From NCBI GenBank assembly GCA_023512835.1, contig CM042090.1, positions 26,451,783-26,515,782 of the forward strand: 64,000 nucleotides of DNA. The letters run 5' to 3'. This DNA is from Taxillus chinensis (Eukaryota > Streptophyta > Magnoliopsida > Santalales > Loranthaceae). The first letter of the stretch is position 1; every line of letters begins with the position of its first letter. Below are positions 13,798 through 25,317 of the stretch, one piece after another. The translations under genes were made by a program, and so were the position numbers. The notes under the pieces were generated by a model that saw only the letters and a list, made by a program, of their open reading frames with translations, did not search any database and had not been told where the DNA came from.

Positions 13798-14813
13798 CAA
13801 TAGCGTAGCAACTTTGACATTCTTCCTACCTGAGCAACAGCTGCCTGTATGTATATCAAATCCGGAGCGACTTGCTTTTACAATTTTTTTGCCCTGCAAC
13901 ATGAAAACAAATGTGGGCAACGTAACATATAACGAGAAAACTACTTTCCGTTTTGGTCTCTTATGGTTGGTTGGTTTGGTGCTTGTGCCAAATTGGTCGG
14001 TCCCTCTTACTTGGGTTAATCGAGTCCTTACATGTTAATGTTATGATTGAATGAAATCTGTCTTCAAATTTTATGTTGTCCCCTTGATGAAGGCAATCCA
14101 ATGTAGAGTTTGGGGTTTTATAAAAAAATAATTTGGTTTCTTCCTTTTGGACAAATGAGAGCAATTGTCGCGAGGCGTGTAGCTTTGCTAGCATGCCCAT
14201 TAGTTAGATTGGGTACTGCATTTGTTAAATGAAAACCTTGGGGGCCAAATTAGCCATGCATCAAAATTAAAAGAAGAAGCAAGTTCATTAATTTTATTGC
14301 TCAGCAAAAGCATCGATCCTAATTGTGCTTATATTTATATATATATATATTATGAATGTTTATGTCATAAATAAATATATTGATCAAGATATAAATATAG
14401 TACTTATTACAAATAATATCTTGATCAAATTTATATATCTATTTCTCTGCTAATAAATAGGATGTGTTAATCTTAAAGGTTCACACTCATTTGTTTATTG
14501 AATCCATTTCAAAATTATGAACACATTAGCTTCCAATCAAAACTAAACTTTTGAGAAAAGGCAAACAAGGCAAAAAAAAAAAAAAATAAAAACAAATTTC
14601 AGACTAATGTTATGATCCCTAGAATCATTTCATGAGATGAAGTTAGGAAATAATTTTTATCCATTGTAAATAATTTTAAATTTATCGTATTTTTAAAAAT
14701 AATTTTATTCTAAAAAATCATTATTAACAAATATTATTCCTATCAATTAAAAAAATAATACAGATTTTTTTACAATATATATATATATATATATATAAAT
14801 AAATTTGGAAGCG
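13798..14813. other. Intergenic DNA between the ALKBH8 gene and the next gene
   Basis: About 1 kb holding the presumed ALKBH8 3' untranslated region and then AT-rich sequence with (AT)n runs near 14337-14351 and 14776-14798. No exon or RNA gene is seen. Confidence 0.55.
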
Positions 14814-14933
14814 GCTGAGCTTCTTCATCTTCTTTCTACTTCCTCAAACCAAAATCTGACGCAGGGAAATAGTATTAACATAGAAACCCTCGATTTCCAG
14901 CATCCAAGCGGCTGAGCGCCTGAAATTTCGTGA

Positions 14934-14969
14934 ATGAACTACGCTTGCGCCGGCGCGATGAAACCCTAA
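14934..14969 (+). other. Small upstream open reading frame
   Basis: An 11-codon frame from ATG to TAA lies in the inferred 5' untranslated exon of the next gene. That exon would end at 14984 (CAAAG before GTAATG), followed by a 102-bp leader intron to the acceptor at 15085-15086. The uORF could lower translation of the main frame. Leader structure is inferred from splice signals only. Confidence 0.4.
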
Positions 14970-14991
14970 AAAGCAGCGTCAAAGGTAATGT

Positions 14992-15013
14992 GTTGTTGTT
15001 GTTGTTGTTGTTT
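14992..15013 (+). repeat. (TTG)n microsatellite
   Basis: About seven TTG units lie in the inferred leader intron of the small conserved gene. Confidence 0.85.
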
Positions 15014-15101
15014 CCTATGTCTCTCTCTCTCGAACCAAACCCCTCCTTCTCGGCCTATGTGTGTATGCATATATTTGGCATTGCAGTGTTGGACGGCTTA
15101 A

Positions 15102-18065
15102 ATGGATTATGCTTTTGTGCATAAAATCTGGGAGCGATGGGCGTATAATAATGTTGGCCAATCCGGTAACACATTATCAACATTTCAGGCCTCTCTTTTT
15201 TCTTTTTCTTTTTTTAATTTTTTTTTGTATGCATCTATTTAATAGAAATAACTGGGAAGAAATATTTTAACTCGTAGGAAAGCCGTTGAAGGCTGCTTTT
15301 TTGATCAACTATGACCCTACTGGCCCATCTCGGCTGTTGTCTACGGTGTGAGTAAGACCATATATAAGATTACCCAACATTTCTACGACATCCACTCTTT
15401 TGTGATTGTGAATTATATAACTGTCTTGTTCTTTCATTTTTTTCATGGGATCAATAAATCTCGGACAATTAAGCTTGAGTTACTTTCATATTTATTAGTA
15501 ACCGTCCAAGGATGGCTCTTGTTTTTCTTCTTTGTTTTTCTACTTTTTGGATGTAGCAAGTATTTAATTTTGTTTTCCTTCTCTTTTTAAAAGGATAACC
15601 GCAGATGGTGTTTCCACTTAATTTAGTCAAGCTTTTGGCATTAGACTTTTTTTTTTTTTTTTTAAATTTTTAAAAACCTTTGAAGTTTGAAACCTATTTT
15701 AGGACCAGCGTGGCTTCATCCCCCCAATAAGTAAGATCGACATATATGGTATTTCAAAAACTTACTATCTTAGCCCTCTTAAGTTTTATCACATCTCCGT
15801 ATAGAGGATACTAGTTAGGATATGTTTCGTATACAAAGTTTTGGAACAGTGAGTCCAGATAAATTTAAAATTATTTAGTTTTAGAATTCAGTTTTCTAAC
15901 ATGTGGGTTTCGTTTCTTTAACAATTATTTTTAATTTTTTTTCTTTATAAATCTAAATTCAATTTTATTGGAAGACTCAAATAATTTCTTTTTTCTATTT
16001 TATTATTTGAGTCCGCTATTTTTTTTTAGATTCAATTTCAAAAAATACATACTTTTTTTAAAACGAACTCTAACATAATTCAAAAAACAAAAACTCGTAT
16101 CAAACATGTCCTTAAATTTTCATTTGTTGTTAGGGTTGAGTTTTTTTATTTTTTTATTTTTTTTATGAGATAAATGGAAATGAATTGAATCAAACAGGTT
16201 ATGAGGGAGTTTCGTGCACCGGTTTATAAATGGAAATGAATTAAAAGTCATAACCCCAAATATACATTGGACATCTACTCACCATTAGTAAACCATGTTA
16301 TTGGAGCTTCCCCATTGTAAGGACCTTGCTCCATGCATTCTCCCAAGATCAAAAGCTGATTTTTGTTGTAACCTTTGCCATCCAAATAACTTCCCACCAG
16401 TTTGTCTCATTAGGGTCCTCATTGACCCACCCCATTTGGGCTGCAAAGGAGCTTTTCGTTTTGAACTGACCAAACTTGTTGCTCTTCCAAAATACTTTCC
16501 AGTTGCCCCTGCACGGTTCTGCACTAATAAAGAGACAAGTTTCCTACTCAGCATATACAAGCTATAAAAATAGCCTTTCTTTGAGGGTTGGCTTGTTTCC
16601 AGGTGTAGGTGTAGTTCCTATTGATGCTTGCTTCCTAGTTCCTATTGTGCTATTGTGTACAAACCCCACCCCCACTTCCTACGGAAAAAAAACTCCTTCA
16701 TTAATCCTTTTGATTATTATGAAAAGCAGAAGTTTTTTTTTTTTTTTTTTTATGCTCCGTTCTGAAAAATCTACCTGCCATAGGAAATGCAATTGTCATT
16801 TTTATATATGTTTTATCATTTTGTTTATGGTAGAGCATGGAATTTGAAGCTTGATTTTTTGCTTATAGTGCTGAGCAAGAAGGAATGAAAGCAGATCCAA
16901 TTGAATTGAGTCAGTTTGTTGATTTCGTTAAACGCAACAAGCTCCAAAGCGAGAGCTTCTTTATTGGGCCAAACCAATGTGAGTTAGTTTGACCTCCTAT
17001 TATCTCATGAGCATAAAGTTGAAGTAGGAAAGTAAAGTCCTAATTAGCTTTCTGGTGACCTTAAAACTTATTGTCAATTATTATTATTAATTTTTATTGT
17101 TTTTTTTCTTTCAGAACTAGTGCCAGCTTCCTTCATTTTCTGCATTTTTGATCATCAATATGTATTCCATTTCTTTTGTTTCAAACTACTATGATACATT
17201 AAATTTGAACTTATTTTTTCACATTATAGACTTGCATGCAAGATTGACTAAGATGCATGAAACTGTCAATTTTTTTATTACAATTTTTTAGTATCATATG
17301 TAAAGAGTAATTCCAATCATCTCGGTGGGGCTACATGTAATAATAAGAGCCGGTCCTGCCTTTGGTAAGGCAGCCGCTTGAGGCCCCCAGATTTAGAGGG
17401 CCTCCAAATTCCAAATCTCTGATGGTTGATCTAGCCTTTATCTTGTCTTATGCTCTCTCATTTTAGGGGTACTAACGTACTATGGCAGGTCTATTATTTT
17501 CGGTCTATCTTCTCTCTCTCACTCTTTGTTTTGTCTCCATAAATTTATGTACTTCTAAGATAAATATTTTTTATATCAAAATAGAGGGGTCTCGTTTTAT
17601 AATTTTGGTTAGGGCCACTTAAAACTCAGGGCCGGCCCAGGTAATAATTCAAGAGAGTGGGAAGCAGTGGCCATATTAATACACCCTGTAGCTCGATTTA
17701 TTTCTTCTCCTTTTGCCTCATCATTTAGTGGCAGGTCTAAAGTAACTGTTTTTCGTTGGTGTCGTTGCAGACATGGTTACGTCAATTCATGAACACGGGT
17801 TCTGTGCAAGGTGCATAAACACCTTGAAACCTGCAGGTGAAGGAACTATTGTCATGCAGACAACTTCATTCCTCTTAGTTGCATTGTAAGTTTGCAGTAT
17901 CATTTTGTTGTTATGGGGGCAACATCATTCAGTGATGTAAGCACTGAGAGCATAGAGCTTGTCTGTTAACTTGTTTCTAGGTATGAAGGGTCTATTGGCT
18001 CAGCATCCCGTGCTATGGCAGCTGCAGATCAGTTTTCATGGCATTTGAATCGGAAGAATTTTTGA
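15102..18065 (+). CDS. Conserved plant protein of unknown function, 147 aa
   Basis: Five exons: 15102-15165, 15278-15347, 16869-16978, 17771-17885 and 17981-18065. The summed length is 444 nt and every junction restores frame, including split codons at all four introns. The protein starts MDYAFVHKIWERWA. It has a DPTGPSRLL stretch (about 36-44), a FVDFVKRNKLQSESFFIGPNQ segment (about 59-79), a HGFCARC motif (about 87-93) and a helical C-terminus ending WHLNRKNF. No signal peptide or certain membrane span is present. The even exon structure and sensible composition argue for a real gene. I do not recognise the family with confidence; a distant relation to the BORC-complex subunit BORCS8 (small, helical, lysosome positioning) crossed my mind but is weak. 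Intron 2 and intron 3 each carry a MITE. Confidence 0.85.
15818..16111. mobile_element. PIF/Harbinger-like MITE in intron 2 of the 147-aa gene
   Basis: The terminal inverted repeats read GGATATGTTT at the left and GGACATGTTT (reversed) at the right. A 3-bp TTA lies on each side (15815-15817 and 16112-16114), the typical PIF/Harbinger (Tourist) target duplication. It is 294 bp long with no coding capacity. Confidence 0.65.
17345..17640. mobile_element. hAT-like MITE in intron 3 of the 147-aa gene
   Basis: The left end is AAGAGCCGGTCCTG and the right end, reversed, is CTGGGCCGGCCCTG, imperfect inverted repeats around a GCCGG core. A perfect 8-bp duplication GTAATAAT flanks it (17337-17344 and 17641-17648), as expected for hAT insertions. 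It is 296 bp and noncoding. Confidence 0.85.
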
Positions 18066-20140
18066 TCTCTCAATATCTCTTAGCAGCACGGTTTCCAATT
18101 CATGTGTTTTTTTTAATTGTTTTTTGTGCCAGATCACACTAGGCTTGTGTATCAAAGTTCATTGAGTTTTTATTTTTATTTTTAAATGCTAATATGCCTT
18201 GGGGTGAATTTCTATATTTAAATGTAAGCACAGCGTGCATGTTTTCGACCAGAGGACCACTATACTGAAGTACGTTTTCCTTAAACTAACATACAATCAG
18301 TTTTTCTGTCTTGACAAATGGAGCCATGTTTCCACTGGATTAATACGTAATAACACAAGGAACCTGTGCATATATTAGAGGTTGTCGTTGGGTTGGAATC
18401 GGCAGGTCACCTTTGGGGGACAAGAGTCATATTTTTTTGATGGGGGCTGGTAGGAAAGTTGTTTGTGGTGGGAGTAATTTTTTTTATTAGTAATATAAAT
18501 TTCTGGTCTGGAATACAGCTGGAGGGCTATATAGCTCCTCTCCAAAGGACTGACTTCGCCCCTGAGTTCAGTTGGTACTGGTGACTGTCACCCGCTTTAC
18601 CCTTCATTTAATCTGTACGAGTTTTTGAAGATCACTGAGACTCAATGTTAGAATTGGCAATGGCCGCCTACCACTCACATGGATTGGCTTCGTCCTCTCA
18701 TAGCCATATGCTCTCTTTTTTCTTTGTTTCTATCTTTTTTTTGGTTGCCCTTTCAACTCTTTAGGTTTGTTTGTGGTGGAGACCTACCGCCACCACGGCT
18801 ACTCTGTTGTGGAGGGAGAGATATCTCTAGAATAATGTACGTGACATGATGGCCTGCAGTTAACGGTTAAAAACATAGAAGTTGATTGATTACTCCCAAA
18901 GTGTGTTTTATCACACTTTGACCGGATGGGTGTTTTTTTTAAAAGAAAATATATGTTATTAAAATGAAGAAATAATACTAGGGAAAAAAACATCAAACAA
19001 ACAAAGTTTCAAACAAAAGAATTCTCAATTTAATCTTCCAAAATGCAATCGTGCGCGTTTGTTAAAATACAAATGTTGCAAGCTTGAGATGATGGCTTAA
19101 ATAGTATCGAAGCGAGTTACTTTTAAGATTTCAAGAGGGTTAGTAAACAAAAAAAGAATGCAGTGACCACAGCGATCAAGATTCTTGAATTTTAATTTTA
19201 TTTAATTGTAAGGTTGCTACAGTACTCTTATTATAAATGAAATTGCAATTTAAATTGTTGGATCAAAATTAAATGACCATGATCACATTGTGCTCAATAC
19301 TTTGCTTTTCTCCATATCAAAATCTTTTACTTCAAATTTAATTACTTTTCACATCGTAGGCTTGTTGATGGGCTATAAGTACACTTTCAAACAATGAAAA
19401 CCTTATCATCAATAATTACATGAATCACTTTATAAAGCTATATTTAGCTTTCTATATCTTTGTTGTGTATAGCCCACATTATAAAATACTTATTTCAATT
19501 GAGATTTATGCATTTTGCTAACAATATTGGTTATTAATCTTCCATTAAATAACTTTACTGATTTGTCACTCCAATAATTGAAGTAAACATATATTAGTAG
19601 AATGATAAAAGTGAAAAAAGTGCATTGTCGTTAAAAGTTACTGATAAACATTGATAATCATCACCAAAATATTCCTTAAATTCACACTATTATCATTTCT
19701 AGACTTGTGTTTGTTTGTGATAGAATGCCTAAATTATACCGACTACACGGAGAAACACACTTTTATGAAAAAAAACAATAAAAAGTTAACAAATAGTCAA
19801 TAAAAGTAAACACTAGACCAATAGTGGTCAATGGATCAAAGAATGAAAACAAAAAAATTAAAATTTTATGGTCTCATGGATGCACAGAATTATAAAGAAA
19901 ATAATAAAAAATTATTACTATGTGATTGCGACTAGCAGTGTAGTCAGAGACCTATGATTGTAGATGACTTGTTAATCTTTGATTGTTTTTGTTGTTTTGA
20001 ATGTTTTTTTTGTCATTTTTTGATACATTTTGGTGATGGTATTCAGGTAACTTTAGGATAATTAACCCTGTGAACTGATGATAATTTTTTATTTGATGTA
20101 CTCTATGCTTTGTTTGTTTGGATTATTTATATCATATGTA
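18066..20140. other. Intergenic DNA
   Basis: This stretch holds the presumed 3' untranslated region of the 147-aa gene and AT-rich DNA. No exon-like or RNA-gene signal is seen. Confidence 0.55.
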
Positions 20141-20450
20141 CTTTATTTATGAAAGTTTTTAGTTATAGGTGGCACAAGTTTTCCCCGCTATTTATTGTTA
20201 GTAACAAGCAACACAAGTTGAACGCTTTGTTTATATGAGTTGTTGGTGATAGGCAACACAAGTCACTTCACTTCTTTTGTTTTATGGGAGTTAATGATAG
20301 GCAAAAGTTGTTTCCTTTGTTTATGGGAGTTATTAGTAATAGGTGGCAATTGTTTTTTCTATTTATGGAGTTATTTATGGGTGTTTTTGGTGTTATAAGT
20401 GGCATTCGTTGCCTTTATTGATTGCCATGGGAGTTGTTGGTGCCGATTGA
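20141..20450 (+). repeat. Degenerate tandem repeat, about seven units of 37-54 bp
   Basis: Successive segments share the pattern TTTGTTTATGGGAGTT, then TTAGTGATAGGCAACA-like sequence, then AAGTTG. The units have drifted in length and sequence but keep order and orientation. No coding content is apparent. Confidence 0.65.
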
Positions 20451-21290
20451 TTTGATTGTCGACATTGCTTACCACTTTTGTGTTGCTTGATAGTGACCAG
20501 TGGTTGGCTTGATTTATGTTTGGGATTGAGTTTGAATTTTATATACTTGATATTGTTGGATGTTTTATATGTGACATGATTGTTAAATGGATAGTTTATA
20601 GCACTATACTGGCACATGCATACACATGATATGTAGATTTTAGGTTTAGTTGGGTCCTAGGGTAGTGTTGAAGTAAATGTCACTTACTGATCATTTGTGC
20701 TATGTATTCATTGATTACCTTTCCTTTTAGGTGCTAGCAAACACTAGCTATTGATATAACAAGAGGAGATCTTTAGTTCACCCTGTTAAATGTAATTACG
20801 TGAACAATGATTTTGTGAAGACATTGTTTTATATTAGTTTATTTAATTTTCAAATACATGTTCATGTCGCGTGTATTTGTTGATGTATGCTAATTGCTTT
20901 AGATGGGGCAATTCTATGAAGAAATAATTGTTATTTTTATTACACAATTAATTTATATATGCTAACATCTACAACTACTCTAATGCCGGTTAGTTATTAT
21001 TAAAACGTCTATAACAATAGTTTAATTGTTATTTTCAATAATAACTATATTAGAGAGTTGATTTTAATTAACTTAAATAATTTGTTATATCATTAGTGGT
21101 AAATAACTTATCGAAATAATTTATTTTTAAATAAGATTAAATATTATTGTTATAAATTCTCAAAACGAGGACAAATTTTATACATTTGCCTTTTGTTATT
21201 ACAGGGAGGATGATTAGTATGGTAGGTGACACCGGAAATTTGTTATTATTTTAAAATTTATTAAAATGAGGTGACCGTGAACCTGTGCGG
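20451..21290. other. Intergenic DNA upstream of the first PPR gene
   Basis: AT-rich sequence with nothing recognisable. The PPR promoter must lie at its right end, but no convincing TATA box stands out. Confidence 0.5.
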
Positions 21291-21540
21291 CAGCGACTCC
21301 AACGAGCACAGAGAAGGAGAGGCTTCTTCAGTCTTCAGAGGTTCATCTACTCTATACCTTGTTTTTCCAGTGCTTTCCTCTAATTATTTTTTTTGTATTT
21401 ACTTATACGACGATAGTGTTTTTTTTTTTTAACTACTCAAACGCGTTGAATCTGCAAATCAAACCAAGCAAAACATATATCAGTTTGTTTGAATTCAGGG
21501 TTTTGGTCTCCAACCAGACCAGACCAAACCGAACCGAGCC

Positions 21541-22947
21541 ATGGAGGTCGTGTCCGCAAACCCTAGCCTCCTCCCCTCCACCTCCGACGTTTTGCCTGAA
21601 AAAATCTCCCCCCTCGCCCGAATTCTCGTCGAAATCCTCACCGGAGCCCCTCCCGACGACCTGGAAGCCGCCTTCTCCGCCACCGGCGCGGTCCCCTCCT
21701 CCGCGTGCGTCGAGGAGGTCCTCAAGCTCGCCTACCCCTTCCCGTCCTCTGCCGTCAAGTTCTTCCGCTGGGCCGGCCGCGGCCAGAAGCTCTCCCCCTA
21801 CGCGTGGAACCTCATGGTGGACCTGCTCGGCGCCAACCGCCTGTTCGAGGAAATGTGGGACGCTGTCCGGTCCATGAAGCAGGAGGGCGTGCTCTCGCTT
21901 GCCACCTTCGTTTCCGTTTTCGGCAGCTACTGCTCCGCGGGAAGGTTTGATGAGGCCGTCCTGACCTTCGATGTCATGAATCGGTACGGCATCGAGCAGG
22001 ATGTCGTTGCCGTGAATTCGCTGATGAGTGCAATGTGTCGCCAGGAGAATAAAACCGGGGAGGCGCAGGAATTCTTTGAGAAGATCAAGGGGAAGATTCC
22101 TCCAGATGGGGATACCTTTGCTATCCTGCTGGAGGGGTGGGAGAAAGAAGGCAATGTGGCCAGGGCCAAGACCACTTTCGGGGAGATGGTGCTGCGTATT
22201 GGCTGGAGCCCGCAGAACATGTCAGCTTACGATGCTTTCCTGTCCACCCTTGTTCGAGGGAAGCAAGCTGGTGAGGCAATCAAGTTTCTTAAAGTTATGA
22301 AGGGGAATAACTGCCTTCCGGGTTTGAAATTTTTCTCCAATGCCCTTGATATTCTTGTCAAGGAGAATGACTCAACCCAGGCAGTTGAATTGTGGGACAT
22401 TATGGTGGGCAGTGGCTTGTTGCCCAATCTGATAATGTACAATGCCATCATTGGGTTGCTCTGCAAGAACAATGAAATTGAGCATGCTTTTCGTTTCCTT
22501 GACAATATGGCCTTCCATGGAGCGTTTGCAGATTCTTTGACATATGACATGATTTTTCAATGCCTTATTAAGAACAAAAAGGCTAGGGAAGCATCAAAGT
22601 TCTTCCACGAGATGATAAAAAATGAAATGTCACCTGCACATTCTAATTGTGCCTCAGCCATCACACTGTTCTTTATGGATTATGATCCTGAAACTGCAAT
22701 CGAGGTTTGGGAGTATATGATTGATAATCATATCTCACCTATTGATGAGAGTGCAAATGCATTACTCCTGGGTCTTTGTCAATTGGAAAGGCTGACAGAC
22801 TTGAGAAGATTTGCAGTAGATATGCTTGATAGAAGAATTAATATATATGAGTCAACAATGGAAAAACTGAAGAGCGTTTTCTACAAGAAGGGTAGAAATG
22901 CACGTGATGGATATGATAGTCTTTCAAGGAGGTGGAAAGCTTCGTAA
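21541..22947 (+). CDS. P-class pentatricopeptide repeat protein, 468 aa
   Basis: A single intronless frame, starting at an ATG in a good context (GAGCCATGG) and ending in TAA. Residues about 85-430 are a run of roughly 35-residue helical repeats of the P type, seen in recurring blocks such as YAWNLMVDLL, VVAVNSLMSAMCR, LIMYNAIIGLLCK and LTYDMIFQCLIK. There is no E, DYW or SMR tail. Known of the family: P-class PPR proteins bind organellar transcripts and control their processing, stability or translation. The N-terminus, rich in S, P and A, could be an organelle transit peptide, but I cannot choose between mitochondrion and plastid. The first 400 nt are very GC-rich and the remainder near 45% GC. 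The exact ortholog is uncertain. Confidence 0.93.
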   Translation: MEVVSANPSLLPSTSDVLPEKISPLARILVEILTGAPPDDLEAAFSATGAVPSSACVEEVLKLAYPFPSSAVKFFRWAGRGQKLSPYAWNLMVDLLGANRLFEEMWDAVRSMKQEGVLSLATFVSVFGSYCSAGRFDEAVLTFDVMNRYGIEQDVVAVNSLMSAMCRQENKTGEAQEFFEKIKGKIPPDGDTFAILLEGWEKEGNVARAKTTFGEMVLRIGWSPQNMSAYDAFLSTLVRGKQAGEAIKFLKVMKGNNCLPGLKFFSNALDILVKENDSTQAVELWDIMVGSGLLPNLIMYNAIIGLLCKNNEIEHAFRFLDNMAFHGAFADSLTYDMIFQCLIKNKKAREASKFFHEMIKNEMSPAHSNCASAITLFFMDYDPETAIEVWEYMIDNHISPIDESANALLLGLCQLERLTDLRRFAVDMLDRRINIYESTMEKLKSVFYKKGRNARDGYDSLSRRWKAS

Positions 22948-22980
22948 GCATAAGGCTTTAACTTTTGCTTATTTTTGGAT

Positions 22981-23616
22981 GGAAATTTATTTCCTCCGGG
23001 GAAACTGTTTGACCAATCAAACTATCTTCTATAAAAAGTACCTATGTTGTTTGCTTGACATTAAAATTTTGCTGTTATGGCGGTGGTCAGCATAATTTGC
23101 ACAGCAGAATAATTGGAAAGGATATTGAGGTTCCGCATGGTTTGATGGATGAGAATTTATTTCTGCCAAAAGAAGTATTTAACCAATCAAAGCCTCTTCC
23201 TTCGTAAACCTTTTCCACTGGAAGTGCTTATGTTGTTTGATTGACCTTTAAACTTTTATGTTACAGTGGCAGTCAGCATATTGCTGTAGATGTCCTGACG
23301 AGCATATTGGTGTCGATGACAGCAGGAAAGAGTTGTTTGCAGGCATACTAAGTTTGAATGCTGCAGGTGTGGCATGTTCATTTCATCTGATTCATACTCC
23401 TTTCTTTTGAAGTACAGACTACGGAATTGATTTCCCAGGAAATTGTGCTTTCTTCTTGCACTGTGGAATAATTGGAAGTGATACTGTGGCTCTGGATGGG
23501 TTGATAAATGGAAATTTATTTTCGCTGGAAAAAGTATTGCTAAAACAATTTTTTTCCATAGAAGTACTTATGTTGTTTGTTTGACATTTAGAATTTGCTG
23601 TTATGGCAATAGTCAG
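22981..23616 (+). repeat. Three diverged direct copies downstream of the first PPR gene
   Basis: Copies lie at about 22981-23093, 23151-23282 and 23509-23616. Each runs from GGAAATTTATTT-like sequence through TATGTTGTTTG-TTGAC to TGTTA-GGC-GTCAGC. Copies two and three are preceded by a shared AGAATAATTGGAA-like block. They are spaced 170-360 bp apart and may be 3' untranslated sequence or a local duplication. Confidence 0.7.
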
Positions 23617-23639
23617 CTTGTTTTCATGTATGGCATGAT

Positions 23640-23743
23640 GATAATTGATGGCCTCAATGGTGGTAATAGCCCTGGTTGATGCTAGTAGTGGTGGTGGTGG
23701 TGCTTTTAATCCTGGTGGGCATCTGGTGGTGGTAATGGTGTGT
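23640..23743 (+). repeat. Degenerate GGT-rich stretch
   Basis: Interrupted GGT/GGTGGT units recur here (AGTGGTGGTGGTGGTGC and CTGGTGGTGGTAATGG). It is noncoding as far as can be seen. Confidence 0.6.
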
Positions 23744-25309
23744 AGATGAAAATGTATTACAAAAATGGAGATGGACAGTTTTAATTTTTTAATGAGTATG
23801 AAGCTTAAACTTAACGATGGAAAATGATTTTCTTCATTTTGAAGTGAACATCACTATATAAGGATGAAAACATTTTCCAATATTGAAAATATTTGTTTAA
23901 GAATCAATTCTATTTGATAAAATGGATCTCATATATTGTTTCCTTGCTTCCTGAAAGTGTTCTTAGGATCAGTTTGACAAAATGTTCTTAAGAATCATTA
24001 ATTTTCATTTATATATGAAGATAGAAATTTTCTGGTTAAGCTAAAGTTTCATTTTCAATAAATATTATGTGTACCCTTTCTGTCCTCCTTTTGGAGTATT
24101 GTTTATTAAACTTGGTGATTTTTTTTACCACGCCATTTGAATTATTTGAAATATTGAACAGGTGAGAAGTTGCCGTGATAATTTCACTGAATTTGTGTTT
24201 GTTACAGTGCTTTTAGTGGGTTTGAATAAGAACTGAAAGTTCCAAAGGCCTATACATTGAAAATAACAAAACAAAAGTGATCACAACAATAGTTAGCTGC
24301 AAAAATATGTTTGCATGTGGAACCGAATCATGAGTTAGCAACAATTAACCTTCATTTTTCTTTTTGTCTTGCTGTGTGAAGTGTCAAGTGTGCTCCCAGA
24401 GAACTTGAACCACTTCTCTTGGCATTTGGATCCAAATTATGCTCTTCTAGCGCGTTTCAATGTTAGTTGTTAGCTCACCATTAAGAAGTGTGATGCTTCA
24501 TCTATGTTTGTAAATGGATGCTTCATACTATGAAATGAGAAACAAGAATGCGTATAGATCTGTAACTTATTGTGAATGTCTGTCATAATATAAATGGAGA
24601 TTGAACACAAGTGATAAAAATTGTTTATTTCCTACAGTTTTAATATCCTTATACGTCAACGTGACTGTTTTGCTGGTTTTGTTTGCTGTTGTGGACTATT
24701 TGTATTTCAGTCTACCTTTTGAAGCATATATGATAATAAGTTTAGTGTCTGGTGAGTAAATGGATTACGTTGGCCTAAAATGGTTTTTAAAACGGATAAG
24801 TATTATTTTCTTTCTACCCATTTATTTTGAGATTGAGAAGGCTTTTGAGTGTGCAGTTGCAGTACTACTTGCTGTTGCTAATGGATGTGTAACGACTGCC
24901 ATCTTGCATACATGAGTATGGAAGTCATTATGATTTTCAGTGGAGGGTTTTTTTTTTTTGACCAGCGCATTTGAAATTTGAAGCTTTTATTATTTCTTTT
25001 ACACATAATACTGGCAATTGCGGCATTAGTATAATTTAGATCCTAAAACGAATAAAAAGATCAGCATTAAACCAACACTGTCAAAGGTGACAAAGCGAGC
25101 GCGCGAAGGGCAACACCATGAGCCATCGGCGTTCCAATGGAGTCAACGTGAGCTTTGCACTTTTGACACCTTACATTAAACTATGTATTCTCTACAGCAT
25201 GAATGATTTTTTTTTTTTTTATATTTGATGGGTTCATTCTCATATTCAGATTAAATAATTTCATAGATTTTTTTTTACTTCCAATACATTACTATGTCGT
25301 GACTCGTGA
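23744..25309. other. Intergenic DNA
   Basis: AT-rich sequence with no supported exon, RNA gene or transposon boundary. Confidence 0.55.
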
Positions 25310-25317
25310 CTTGTGAG

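Noticed and set aside
16285..16567. Open frames of about 90 codons on both strands in intron 2 of the 147-aa gene
   Set aside because: Composition suggests an old repeat fragment, possibly LINE-related, but neither strand shows a motif I can name, and it lies inside an intron with good splice sites on both sides.
21359..21877. A second frame (172 codons) overlapping the start of the P-class PPR gene
   Set aside because: It is a P/S/R-rich shadow of the GC-rich PPR coding sequence in another frame; the PPR frame carries the repeats.
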